Of a DNA stretch of 64,000 bases, positions 47,589-61,188 are shown one piece after another. The translations under genes were made by a program, and so were the position numbers. A model generated the notes under the pieces. The model saw only the letters and a program-made list of their open reading frames with translations. It searched no databases and was not told the DNA's origin. Source of the DNA: Lactarius indigo (Eukaryota; Basidiomycota; Agaricomycetes; Russulales; Russulaceae). Each line of letters starts with the position of its first letter. The first letter of the stretch is position 1. The DNA is taken from assembly GCA_025766275.1 (NCBI GenBank), contig JAFKAC010000015.1:992001-1056000 (forward strand), read 5' to 3'.

Positions 47589-48700
47589 TGGGGGCGAGAA
47601 AGTGTTGATGAGGGTGAGCAAGTCGGGGTATTTATTATTTTAGTTTAGTTTACAATTTACATTTCCGTAGGCCAGTTTCCCGGATACGAGATCGGATCGA
47701 GATCTCATCCACGTAAACCCGCTCGGTCTTTTCCTCTAATCGATCCAACGATCCAGATCAACGCATCCCAGTGCAACTGTGAACCGCCTCTCCTCTCCTT
47801 CCCCTCCTTCCGACCTCGCTCCTCCCCTTCAATCGCTTCCCGTACACTTGATCTTACACGCCTGCACCCTCTTCTCACCCAAGTCGTGTATCTGTCACTA
47901 CGATCTGCGTCAAGGTTACGCCTTTCTTCGTTCTGAACCACCCTCGCTGGCACCCACTTTACATTATTCGTTATCACACCTTTTGGTACCCCCAACTCGA
48001 GTAGATCGAATTCCCTGTCTCGTCCGGATAATCCCCGCTCCAAATCTTGTCGTTGCCCTCTCCTCGCGCTCTACTCTATTAGTGCCCGTCAACCGTTGCA
48101 ATCACCGCGGTCTCTCATTGGTTTTTGCCGCCCTTGTCTTATTGGCCCGCCCTTGCCACCGGCGCTACTTTTCACGCTATGCCGGCACCCTGGCACCCCT
48201 CCTACTTTTCCCCATCTCCGCCCCCTCGCTCGTTCGCCTATCCGCGACCGCCACATAGCGTTACCTTACCGTCACCCGTTCCTGTCTGCTTCCCATGCTA
48301 GACCCCATGGCCTAAAGTTCATGCATGTACTTTTTTTTTTTACCCCTACTCAGTCTCTGCCGTCTGGGAGCGGATCACGACCAATCCTACTTTTATTTGT
48401 GCCTTTTCGGTGGCAATTACTGGCAAGTTACCGCACTAATACTTCTCCCCTCTCCCCGCCCCCATCCCCCCTTCTGCGCGCCTTCGTGCTTCGCGTCGCT
48501 TTGCTGGCTCCGCTCTCGCCGGGGTCTCTCCCACAAGCGCACGACGAGCGGAAATGAACGTTTTGACCCCGCGCCCGTATGCCGAAAGAAGAAAAAATAA
48601 TAAGGGCCCCCCGTACGAATTTTTCTTTTCTTGCTTTTTTTCCCCTCCCATATCGCCTAAGTCCGATCACACTCCCTCCCCTTGCGGCGATTGTGGGAGG
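47589..48700. other. Pyrimidine-rich region upstream of FYVE gene
   Basis: From about 47760 to 48560 the plus strand is strongly C/T-rich. In fungi CT-rich tracts often precede transcription starts on the same strand, which would suggest a plus-strand transcript starting near 48.3-48.7 kb, but no coding gene follows clearly. The open frame 47779-48258 reflects this composition and is not accepted as a gene. Confidence 0.35.
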
Positions 48701-51700
48701 CTACTTGCCTCACTGTAATTTAGCTTAGTACCTGCGTCAAGCTTGGTGCAACGCTTATGGAGCCGCTGTCGGTTGTCAGGTCGAAAACAAACGAGACAGG
48801 CGGCAATCCAGCTGCACTTTCGGTTCTTCATTAGAAACCGTCCTATGAATACACGTAACGCTCGCTCGCTACTTGATTGGCCCGTGACAATCGGCCATCT
48901 TGGAATTTGCGAGCCTCGTTGGTTTCGTACCCTCCGCTGCTCACACCTCTTTTTACGCAGCGGCATGAAAAACGATCGGATTCAGGACCGACACGAACGG
49001 CAGTTGCGTATCCCGCAGGTTCAAGTTGACCACACCAGCGTCACATGAGGCTTAGGAAAAGGAAGTCGTGCCATCGCGCTTGGCCAGTGTGCTTATGCCG
49101 TGTGTCTCATCGATCCTCGGATCCGGTCATCGCTTAAGAACTCTAACAGACCACCTTGGGGACGCTATGTTCCAAATTCGGGGATCGTCAGTGCTAACTA
49201 CGTCGCGGCGCCCGCCTTCCGCTGGTGTGCACTACCACATGTACGTCCTCGTCGGCCAAAAGCAGATTTTGGCCGGACTGGACCTTCTTTCCTACGCGGA
49301 TGTAAACTCATTTTCATTTGATAGAGCATATCACATGCACGGACAACCCTGGCCCTTTGTTCCGCAGAGTAACGTGAGCCAAGTGGGCTCAATGTCAATG
49401 TCAACGCCCGACGCCCCCCCGCACGGGGCAAACGGCCCACAAGAGGAAAGGTCGTTTTCATGCGCTACTCATCTGTACGTACAGGACATGCCCAGAGCAA
49501 ACCGGTGCTCGCGGGGATGCAGGGAGAGCGTCTTGACATGCCAGAGCAAAAAGGCAATCAGGCATCTCGCTTGGAACCAAATTCAAGCGTCTTGGGTTGG
49601 GTACTTGCTGATCGGCCGAATTCCAGTCTCGTGCACTCGTTCCCACAGACGTCCCCAATATTGGTGACGTAACGTATCTGGTTTGTCTCCAGGAACGAGG
49701 CAAACCTGCAGGCGCGCGTCGTACCCCCAGATGGGGAATAGGAGGGAGGGAGCTAACCTGAACAGCTAGACAGCCATCCGGGTTTAGACGTCTTACGTAC
49801 TGCTAGACCAATTACACCGGCACACGGGCCGCGCAGGCGGGTGTGTGTCCGTATGTGGATGTGTGGGCCCGACGCATTGAAAAACATCTGTTGGGAGTGT
49901 TTTGTGGAAGAAATCTGTGGAACGAAGGATCGAACTGAGGCCAACGGTCATCGTGCCCCACTGCCTCTCCCGAACTGGACCTGCAGCCGCAGGGAGCTAC
50001 CATGATAAGTGATAACAATAGCCATGCCACATGCAAGCCAGCCAACCAACGCCTGACAAGTCTTACGAATCTATCTGAAAGAACATACACACTGATCGGG
50101 ATCGAATTTGAACAAAAAAGGAGGGCGCGAGTAGCAGCATCGATGATGGTCAGTGCGCCGCGTGTCCGTGTCTGTCGAACGTTCGGGGCTCTGATCTGCG
50201 GCCACGCGATCGATGATCGATGACCACGGTGACAATAATTTACAGGTAATTTCGAGCTCCTCGAGCACGCGCGCGAAATTGCGGAACGCGCGAATGTCGT
50301 GGCGGTCAGTTATAAATATGTACAGTGTATGTGCTGCATGCGTGTGAAGAACAAGGTTGGTGCGCGAACAGCACGGCCCGCCTTCGGGACCACCCCTCAC
50401 CCGCATGAGGCCGGACCCGACGTAAAAGAAAAAAAAAGCAAGGCTTTGTGGAAGTTCGGCTGGTAATACAGCGCTAGGGCGACCGGGAAGGGAGAGAGAG
50501 AGGGATCGGGGGATCCTGGATCCGTATCATATCGGATCTTGTAATGTGTTGCGCGGGATGGACAACGCGCGGAATGTCCGTCCTTGTGTCGTGTGACCCT
50601 CGGCGTTGCGCTGCGCCGGCATAGTGCGGTGTGGCGCGCTGCGGTACGGTATTAACTCGGGGGAGGACCTCGGGCAAACCAGCATCGCTAAAGACTGAAA
50701 CCTCTTTGCTCCGTGGTCATGGTGAACGCGAACTTTGTTGTCACGGTACTGTGTTTTTCCGCACAGCGGCTGACTGACTGCACGTGCACGCCGTATCCTT
50801 CACCCCCCTCCTTCACCCGGCCTAGATCCGTTGATCCATGTCGGAGGTACTGCAACAACTTGGACCGCAAAACGAAACTGCTCGCCAGGGCCAATCTAAA
50901 AAAGCCGGTCGGGCCGGATATGGGGGTCAACCAGTCCTCGCTGACGTGTTGTGTACAGGTAAAGAGACAGACGTCCATAATCCTCGACAGGCATGACAAG
51001 AACACATGAACACAAGACGGGGTACCTGGTACAGTACCAAAAATAACAGATTTGAGATTCGAGAACCGAGGCGCTCTACAGTATGTGCCCCAAGCTGTCA
51101 GCGCTGTTAGCGTCGGCCATCGCGTGACCCCCCCACGCGACATCTTCCCCAACAAACCGAAGGCGAGAGCATGTCATTTTTCATTTTATTTCTTTACCCT
51201 CTTTTTTTCTCGCTTTTTTGTCACCGCCATGATCATGCGCGGAGGGGGGGCAGGTTCTCGAAGCCAATCATCATCATCGACAACGTCATGGCCAGACCAG
51301 GTACGCCGACCATCCCCTTCTTCCCCCGCCTGGCATTGAGCGTGGGTAATATGACGCTGGCCGACCAATTGCCCGCGCCCTACTGTAGGTCGGGCCCGCT
51401 CTTCCTTTTCTCGAATGCTTTTTTTGGTTTGCCGGCGCGCGCTCGTTGATCGGTCGCGGTGAGAAAAAAACGGTCTAGCCCAGTGGAGGTGGGACGACTT
51501 TGTCGTGTCGTGTCGTGTCGTGCGCCACCGTCGCGCCGCGACTTTTTTCGATCGCTCCCTCACATTTTAAAACACAGAAAAATCCAAAAAGAAGAGACGT
51601 GGTGACCAGGAGGAGTTGGGGCGTGGCCATGAGGGAGGGGGTGTTCGGGATTCGAGAAAAACCAAACGACCGCATTTGCGCCCCCATGGACCGACTATAC

Positions 51701-54700
51701 GTCTCCTTCAGTCCTTCTCTCCGCGTTTTCTGACAGAAAAAAGATGACATCGCCAAGCTGCGTGCAACACCGAGTTTCGCGAGAGACAGGCGCAACGCAG
51801 GAGGGTCATGTGCACCTGACGGTATCTCCGGCATCTTAACAAGTATCCCTTGACGCTGACGCCTGGACACCCGACTCCAACAAGCGCGTGTGCGCGTGAT
51901 CCCGGATTGGGTGGATCGGAGTGGACGACGTGATTGGTGGCGGGGGCGAGAGAAACCATCCCAGAGGGCATAAGTGACCGGCGATCCTCGGTGCCACCTG
52001 TCGCCCAACGACAGGCGAGAGAGTGTCTGTCCCACTGCGCCTGTGTCGATGAAGCAGTTGGGGATACAGTGCCCGGAACGGAACTTCACACTCTTGCCCC
52101 ACGAACGGCATCATTCATGGATGTGTCGCGCTGTGACCGAGCCTTTCATAATGATTACTCACCCCCTCGCACGTGTGCAGCCGCAGGCGCTGTAATGCAC
52201 AGTCCAAAATCTTTTCTTTCTTCACCTCAAGAATGCATCTCGGGGCGGAAGGAACCTGAAATGAAACGAAAGCGGTCATGACCGGGGTCGGACAAAACCA
52301 ACATCCGTCTGTGTGTCAGTTCAGTGAAAAATCCGCTCGGGGCCTCTTGATACCGGACAGCTTTACCAACTAGCGAAGACAACAGCACAAAAAGCTCATG
52401 CAAACGGCAAATGACGGGCTATAGTATACGCAGGGCAGCGCTAGTGCTACGGTGCATTTTCGTTATAGTTACAAATCGGTTTACGGTGACAGCCGGTTTG
52501 AGTGCCTGAAACATGAAAATATACCATATTTGGCAAGGTATTTGGGGCCCCGTGGGCGTGGCAACAGACGCGCGTCGAGCACAGTGCCTGTAAAGTAAGG
52601 GCGGTGAGGCTCACTGCCCACACTGCTGCAGTTGGGAGAGGGGGGGACTCTATTGAATTGAATGGTCATCGGACAGCTGCAACTTACCTCCGAACGCATA
52701 TTCGACGTTGCCCTCGCCCTCGTAAGGGGAGGACCGTCGATCGACAACTGACGCATTGACAGCAGACCCAAAATGCCAGCAAACAGACAACGAACAGGGG
52801 TGGTTCGTTGCTTTGCCACGTGCAGCCCCTCACTCCCTTTCCCCCCCTCGAATACTCGTGGGATGAAGTGAAGTGCTGGGGTAGCGAAGAACAAATTAAC
52901 CAACTAGGGAAAAGTACGTGGCATGGTGATATTCTCTCTCAAGGTTGTGCTTCTTTCTGGCTGGTTCTGTGAAATGCTGCGAACGTGGCGCAAGAGAGAA
53001 GACCTTCTGGCAGGCAGGAGCAACGTTGTCGCAACCCAGCTCGCCTCCTCTCTTGCGGCTGCGCCGCACTGTTTCAAGGCTTGTTCTCTTCTGAGATATA
53101 GCCCTCCCCACTTGTGCGAGGATTTGCGCACCCTTGATCCTCGGGTCGGCCTTGGCTTTTTAGACACTTTCTTTTCTGCGTCGGCCAGCCACTCTATTCC
53201 GCACAGCGCAACGCTGGCGGAGAAACATTGGAGATAATCGGAAATAAGCTGGCAGCTTCCAATGAAGAGGCTTCGCGTTCGGACCTGCAATGGACGCGGT
53301 CCGATAGCATTTTGGATTTTTGCGCCCTTCACATGGCGCCGCAACGCCCCCAGATTCAAGTTAACGATGTGCAAGTCATAGACTGACACTTTTTTAAAAA
53401 AAAAAAAACACCCACTCTCTGTCTGTCTCTGGGGTGGTAAGTAGACCAACTTGTTGGAGGGAAGAAAAAACTTCGGCCCGCAATCGATAAACTCAGACCC
53501 CACCCCAGTTTGTTTTTCTAGAGTCCAGCTGGCATCCCCGACGGTCGCCAATCCTAGCAACATCTCACCTTGATCCTCGCATGCTAGGCGCTGAGTCGCG
53601 ACGTACAAGGGATGCGGATCGCGCCTGCCACCGAATCTGCGGAGCCCATTCAGAACACACGCAAACCTTGCCCAGTCTGCCTTACTTGGCCTAACTCTAA
53701 CGCTGCTGTTTTTTCAAGTCTCTAGTACAACAAAAGGAAACGTTTGCGGTCCTCGCTCGCGCGGCAGAGAGAAACTCTTCGATGACTGACCGCAGCAAAC
53801 CGAGCAAGACTGAAGGACGTTTGGAGCCTGTGGGGCGCCGCTAAAGCGGGGAGCGCATCCCGCGTCGCGATAACGGTCGCCCGACAGCCAGGCTCGGACG
53901 AGGTTAACTTTAAAGGTAGTTGCCGGGCTAGCCCCCTCTCTCCAGCTCCCCCCTCTCGTTCCCACGTGGCTCACACCCGATGGACGTGCGCCGTGATTAC
54001 CCGCCAGGGTTCTTCTCATCCTTGTCCCTTAAACATGCGCGGCGTCTTGTGCTGCCGAACTCGGCACCCCCTAGGAAGAAGTCGCTGGAACGGACCGTTT
54101 GCCTAATCGTCGTCTCCGTGCTTTGCAGCGGCGACACAACAGAAGCGACGTTTCAGAGAATCAAAGCTCTTGTTGGATTGGAAGCTCTTCTAAAACTGTC
54201 CTGTGTCCATCGCTGCTGCCCTCTTCTATGCTACACGCGCATGCCAAAAAGGGAGGGGAAAAAACAACAACGGCGGAATGGAAGGGATGACCGATCTTCC
54301 TTGCTTACCGTTCTCGCCTCCCGGCGGTGACTCACAAAAGAACTCACGTTTCTCGCTCAAAAACGCATGCTTCTTCCTTCTGCGGCTTGCGTCCGGAACA
54401 ACAATTTCTCGTACACGCGCTCGAGTGCATTGCGCACGTTGCTGGACGAGCGGCTCACAGAGGGGCTGCGCATGATTATCTCCCGGCTTCTATCGCGAGC
54501 GCATGCACGCACTCAGGACACGCTGGCGACCGCACCCGGATAACCATTGGGAGCATAGTTTATATTTTTTTTTCCCATTCTGTCGCATCGGCGGAAGCTT
54601 CTACAGCCAGTACGTCCACTTTTCCCCGTTTTGCGACGCACAGGCTCGGCGCTGGAATCACAGCAAGGAACTGTTGGCTATGAACAAGCTGTCAAATATC

Positions 54701-57700
54701 GGAGCGGCCGCGCGCGACCGCTGATGATAGGTTCTGGAGGTGATGAGCGCCAGGACGCCCAAGGGAAAAAAGGAGCATTCGATGGACGATTACTGGATCG
54801 CTCGCAAATTGCCGTGGTGGTATCAGAGTTGAACTCGCCTGAAATGGGCATGCTTACCCGAAGGTGTGTTCGTATCTAGCGAGACACTTGCCTAATTTGT
54901 TCGTTTGATTGAGGCAATTTCCGGCCCGCGGCCGATGAGCAACTTGTTTGCAAGGTGATCATACGGAGATGGCGGTGTCTTGGTGGATACTGACTGTCGT
55001 TGGTACTTCCGGGAGTTAATCAACTGCTCTACACAGAATCACGGATTGCCACACATAGACCTCCGAGTCGTCTTGACTGGCGTCGGTTGCTTTCAAGTAC
55101 CAAAATCACGCGCATCCGTGTTCAACACCCTGTCCGGATCGGGTTGTCACGTTGTAGTTCCCGCTATTCTGCGCTTTTCATTCCGCTTCGGATCCTGATG
55201 CCACGAGGCTGAGCGAGCCAGCTTAGAAGTTGCTTTCGGTTGCGAGCATGAGCTCGAGAAGTGCAAAATTAATTAAGACGCGCGTGTCTTCATGCAGTTC
55301 TTTCCCTTGTCCAACCGTGAAAACGTGGCTTAATGGACATTTGATATGAACGTACAACGTACGACAGCTATAGATAAGCCATGTTGACGACCTGTTAAGT
55401 AGCAGATAACGAGGCGTCTATCCAACATTGTGCTATATGTGGTTCCTTATGGAGGTACTGTACCACATCAAAGGGGCTCTAATGCGGGCTAGTCCGATAG
55501 CTAATTCGTTTTATGGTTTATGGTTTAGAGGCCTTGGATCCGCTATAATCGTGGACACGAACGGTGTCTATCTATCCATTCATGCTTGCGAGACGTGCTA
55601 CTGGATGAGCCAAGTCTCCTTGTAATCCTCACAGTTACCCAGAGCTCCACTTTGACATCTCTCGCTGTGCGTGTGGGTCCAAGCCCTGTTCCTAGTCTTT
55701 GCCACATCACCTCGTGTTGATGCGGTTATATCCCTCAACAGTCTCCTCTTGTTTCAGTAGCACCAACACGTTGCGTCCCGCGGGTACGATTATACACGCT
55801 CCCGGGCCACCAGAACCGCAGCATCCCACTGCAGTAACACCACCCCTGTGGTGGTTCCCCTCTTCCCCTCCAGCACTCCCACATTAACCCTCTTCGGCCA
55901 ATTCCACGGCCCCTTCCGTCTCCCAGCCAGAGCTGCCTTCGTGCCGCGCTGACAGACGGCGTCACTAGAATCGCCTGCGGTCCTGCAACGTGTCCGTGCT
56001 GTGCCTACCTCATATTTCCTCTTGCAGTATTCTGCTTCACCCCATCTAGTTTCCTTGGTTTTTTTGCCGATGCAACGTGTTGTAGCATATCGACCCTTGG
56101 AAGAAAAAAAAACAAAGCAATAAAAAACAATCGCGACGCCACCGGTGACATAACCTGCATAGCCCGAGATTTGGTGCGGCGTGGCGCCAGAGCTAACCCG
56201 CTCTTGCTCTCTTTTATTTTCGCGCGCCCATATAGCGGCGGCCAATCTAACCTTTACTCCCTGCGAATAGCCTCTGCACCGACACTGATCGAGGTTTTGC
56301 CTCCACCGCCTTCAGCCCCAGTTCCCTGAGTGTCCTGCATATGAGCCATATATATCGGACCGTGTTCGGTTAGCGTGACCGCCTACGAGCACGTGCCCGC
56401 ATAATACCGTTACGTATTCTCCGCGGGGCCGACTTTATCGCGGTCGTCAAGCTTATCAAAATCTGTCATGCTTGCTCATCCCTGACTTGACCCTAACGAC
56501 CTGCTCCATATCCAAAAACTCTTTAATTCGCAAGCGCAATCTTTTTCAACGTCTTGTACGACGCTTTTTGAGCGGTCCTAGGTCCTCCCTTTCCCCGTTC
56601 CGTGGTGTTTTTGAATTGGAGCGGCGTCAAGAGACAAAGTTGGTGGTAAACCATCATACATCATCTCTACCGCCGCATCCCTGCGCGTCAAAAAATAGAT
56701 CAACATCATGATCGTCTCTCTAATTGCGGCGTATGTGTAGGGTATGCATACAGTGAACTCACCCGTAAGCGGCTTCCTCTCCCCCTTCTGTCCACCTTGT
56801 TCAATACAAGGACGCCCCCCACCTTAGGAGCTTCCGTGGCCATCTTTCCGCCGTCGCCTTGGGCACGACTTTCCCGAACCGTGAAAGATGGTTTTCTCTT
56901 GCCTGTCCGGGTCGACCGCTCTAGGCTCTTTTGATCCTTGCACGCATGCCTAGGAGCACGATAACTTGAAACGAATCAAGGTTTCAGCGGTGGCTCCTAA
57001 GTCGAGTCATGCATCACCAAGCACCGGCTCCTCTTTCTCCTCGTCCCTCGCGCGTGATAGATGCACGATACGCTCAGTCGGTGACCGCGTAAGCCCCTCT
57101 CCACCCTCCACCTCGGAATGGTACAAACCTCCGAAGCGGAGGCAGCGCCTCACCGCCTAACGTACTTGTGGCGCCCATACATTCATTCGCGCCCAAAGTT
57201 TCAATATGGGCATTCTCGTTAAAAAAGATGCCTTCTCGCACCCTTCCTTTTTCGAATCTTGCACCAATAGCACCCGCGAGGAGCAGCGCCTCTCTCCTAA
57301 ACGACAGCGCATCGCACGGTCGGGCTGGTGGGTGGGCGGGCGGCGAAACTCTAATTATAAACCCTGAGTATTGAGTCCCTAATAGGCAACTTCGATCCTT
57401 GAAGGCTGTCTCGTTTGCATACAGCGCATTCTGGTTAGAGCACTGCCCCTGCTTAGTCCAGCAACGAACTCGTCGTCCGTCACATTCCTTGCTCGTCTAG
57501 TTCTTGTCCGACGTTTCAATCACCCACAGTGCTACTTGGACGTTACTCGCCTTTGTCGTATTCTTATCTCGGCTATCACCGCGTTCAATGCTGGTAGTAG
57601 TCACCTACGGCAACACTGGTCCCAGCTTCGTTGGGTTCCCCTTATGCGAACGGCTTGGTAATGCAGCGCGGATTCCGGTCACGGCAGGCTCAGGGGAAAG

Positions 57701-59435
57701 CGTCTTTCATTCTACCGGAAATCAGGGAACTGTCGAGAATGGTCAGCTTGTTGCAATCATCAATCACTAGGGTCGGAGAGAATACTGTACTTTTCGCCGT
57801 TGGTTCTCTATGATGTCGAGTGGGGGTTTCTGTCCCCGGTGGCCCCCGATAAGGAACCATCGTGCCCGATATTATGTGGGGCTTAACTCCACGCGAGTGT
57901 ACTACGTCAGCTCGAAACTCGTCTTTGCTGCTGTATAACGGACGTCGAGTGACATAACCATTACTTATCCATCATCCATTCAATACATTCGTTACCCACG
58001 TTCTAAGATCTGTGCGCTTAATTCGATCTGCCAAGTCTCGTTGTTTCGAAGGTTTCTCCAGCCACACAGGAGACGGTTTTCCCACCGGCCCAGGCGTGCG
58101 ATCACCGCCAATTTGAATCAAGCGTTGTTCGTCGAATGGTATCAGGTTTTCAGTACGGTACTTATCCGAACTCAAGCGAACTCCTTGACCGGCGGGCGCG
58201 GTTTGGCAATTCTTCGTCTCTCTCTCTCACGCCGATCATCTGGCATTGTGCCCACTGATTGGGCTATCAAGCACCAAACATGAACTAGTTGAACCTCTGA
58301 AAGTAGCGTCGCTCTGTCGCTTCCTTTTGATAAGTTTGGCCGCCTGACTTGGACCTGAGGTACGAGGGGACGAGCTAGACGCTCGGAGATATTAAGAACC
58401 TACGGTTGCAACATGGTGCGCATGCATCGTGTTTCGAATAGGCATCTTTTCTTGATGACCGTGGACCCCATGGCTAGGGTCGCCTGACGCGACAGATAGG
58501 ACAAAGGAGCAATCACGCACCAATGCAGCGGATGTTATTGTAGGTGCGCACTCTGGTTTCCATAATGGTGAATCCAATTTGACGCACCCTGGTTTGTGTC
58601 TGCTCCTCGTCCATTTCAACCACGAGACAAATACTGCACTTTTGCATCACAGTAAACGTATGTATCACAGGAAACGTAAAGAACGAGCGACAGCACATAC
58701 ACAATTGGTAGACGTAAACCATTTCTTGTTGCGTAATTCGATTCGTTTTTCCCGAGAGAGGTTGATCCGCTCAGAAAATCGGCTGACGGCCGCGGAGATT
58801 CAGTCTCTTTCAATTCAGTCGACGAACCACTGAAACCCTGATTTCACACGAAGTTCAGAAGCAGGGCGTACTGTACATCATCAACGTGATGGTGTCTGAA
58901 ACGTCAACTGTACATATCTCTCCTCCAGGCAGTAATCAAGCCAGTTGTCAGGAAAACGCGAAGTTGCAAATACTGTAGTCAATTCAAAGATACAGTAATG
59001 ATCCCAGGAAGTTCTCATCATTGTCGTACACGCCGTTATTCGTTAGATCGATTGGCGCTCTTGCTTACTTCTTGGCGTCGTACAACTTGAAAGATAACAA
59101 CCACCGATAACACAACACCACGTACCTGCTTCCGGTCGAATTGTAGAACCACCACTTCACCCCATGCCTGATGGGTTTGAGGCGACCCCTTGGAAACGTG
59201 TACAAGGATAAGCTAATCGGACAAGACGACATTCTATACCAGTTCTTTTCCTCTGCGCAACAAATTATCAAACAAATTCTGCGCGTGTTTGCTTCTAGCC
59301 ACTGTGCGCCGTCGTCCTTGGGTTTTGTCCGTTTCTCGCAGCTGTGCGGATGCTGCCTAGGTACTCTCCGCTCTGTCAGGCACGGTTACAGTCAACAGTG
59401 GTCCTCTAGCTCCGTCTGCCATGCCACTCACTTCA
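48701..59435. other. 10.7 kb without a supportable gene
   Basis: Short, overlapping frames on both strands, frequent homopolymer runs and CpG-rich sequence. I found no domain, no exon chain, no reverse transcriptase or transposase motif. The most coding-like piece is a minus-strand frame at 57972-58220 (QRLIQIGGDRTPGP then RTDLRTWVTNVLNG) without an ATG in frame. Function unknown. Confidence 0.4.
51501..51522. repeat. TGTCG microsatellite
   Basis: Four TGTCG units plus a partial fifth, within the gene-poor stretch. No function inferred. Confidence 0.9.
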
Positions 59436-61125
59436 TCATAACCAAGCGTGCAGCACGCCCGGTACGATCGGTCGCAGTTTCGCAATCCAACACCCATCGT
59501 GATCCGAAACCTCAAGTTCTTGTATTTCGCTTCCTGGGATGGCGCGGCGTCGCGCGAGGCCGTCCACGAGCAAATCCCCGCGCGCTCGAGGCGGGTCGAC
59601 CGCGCCGACGGCCTCGTCCAAGTCGACGAGGGAGAGCTTCACGGAGCAGAGACTCGGCAACAATCGCGACTCCTCGTCGGCGGCAAGGAACACATATAGT
59701 ATGAGTCCGTCGACCGCCCCGCGATACGTGGCGCGGACCTGCCGCAGTCGCGTCGCGTGCGCGAATAGCGTGCGCCAGCAGTCGGCCGGCCACAGGGCGT
59801 GGCTCGCGAATATCGAGATACAACAAGCCTTCTAGGCGCAACCGTGCCGCGCCAAAATGGTGTGCTATTCGGCTGGAAGGAGATTCGGCGGCATGTGGAA
59901 GAGGAGGCGGTAGTAGGGAATAGGCGAGGCGCAGCTGCGCGGGAGAAGAGCGTTCCACTGTGAGCGCCTCCGATGCGCGAAACTCGAGGGAGATTTGTGG
60001 GTATCCGTTCACCAGCAGCTTCAGCCTCCGGACAGGGCCAAAAGTGCGTTCGTACTGTGGAAGTAAGGTGTCTAGCCACACTCCTCCGTTCGTCTTGATC
60101 TCTGCACACGTTTCGGGGGGCAGAGAAAGTGAAGCGGCAAATGAGAAGAGATCGTAACCTTGTTGGTCGATCAAGGACATTTGCCGCAGATTAGGGAGAG
60201 AAATACATCCGTTCAACATGCCGTCGGCGCGTGTACCAACTAGAAAGACGTTTCGTAAAGTAAGGCATTGTAGCTCCGGCATGCGGGACAACATGGTGGA
60301 CATTTCGCTATAAGAGAGGAGACAATCGTGTGAGCGGAGTAGACGATGTGGGGAAAAGCTTATGTCGAGTTCCTGGAGGCCTGTAAGGATGGGAGAGATC
60401 CAGGGAGAGAGGAAGACATTGCTCAGTCTAAGTCTCCTGAGACTCGGCAGACGAGATGTGAAGGAGCTGATTGTCACGAGCTCCCACTGACGCGCGTTGT
60501 AGTGCCAGATATTCTAGTCGTGGGGCTGATTGTTGTAAGGAATGAATGAGTGACTCGACATCACGTTTAGTTCGTGAACTTATATCCAGACGAAGGCCCA
60601 CAAGACGAGCCAAGTATTCTGGTCTCATGAGCTCGCGCCCAGCAGTCCAAGGAGGTTGGAGCAGGGCATGGACCCGAAGAGCTAGCAATCCTGAGCGCGA
60701 TCTCGAGGGAACAATTACCGGATCGACGCAACATTTCCAAACACCACCTTTGCGACTATGCAGGTAAAGTCTAGATATCTCCAGAGGGTCGGCGTTGCGA
60801 GCGCAATCTGATACGCTCCGTGATCAACGTAATGAAGCCAGGTTGGTGAGTTCCTGCACACACCTCGTGCCATCGATGGCAAACCTGAGTGGCCGAGATC
60901 CATCCCAACCTATACTTTCCGTCCACCAGACCGGGACGATCGGACAGCAGGTTCATCGAGAACACATAAGAAAGTAGCTCGGGAGGGAGTGCGGTGACCG
61001 CACAACCGGAGTTATGGCGTCGCTTCTTGAGGACCAGTGACCATCGTGGCAGCTTCAAGCCTTGCGTTTAGAAGGCTCTCTTCAACGGGTGAAGAGGGTA
61101 GCACAGTCAGTTCCGCGGAACTCAT
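59436..61125 (-). pseudogene. F-box/LRR gene of a second family, frame-broken
   Basis: Starts plausibly at ATG 61125 (MSSAELTVLPSS), then shifts frame before KKRRHNSGCAVTALPPELL, the F-box (with WISATQVCHRWHE). A normal intron (GTGTGT..TATCAG) joins HE to IALATPTLWRYLDF. After that, the family pattern continues only by changing frame: KWCLEMLRRSGNCSLEI, then RVHALLQPPWTAG, then ELVTISSFTSRLPSLRR, then WPADCWRTLFAHATRL and the C-terminal LVDGLARRRAI and EIQELEV. At least four frame changes have no usable intron. Either a decayed gene or several s equence errors. Not part of the 9-28 kb array; that family lacks this KKRR..LPPELL start. Confidence 0.6.
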
Positions 61126-61188
61126 TAGGTAGTGATATAATTTGGGAACACGCGATAGAAACGCGGACATCAACACCTTTAGAAATAT

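Noticed and set aside
47779..48258. 159-codon plus-strand open frame
   Set aside because: Composition follows the C/T-rich tract (Ser/Leu/Pro), with no domain and no supporting exons.
57420..57480. tRNA-like D-arm (GGTTAGAGCACTGCCC)
   Set aside because: No matching acceptor stem and no TTCGA T-loop at the right distance.
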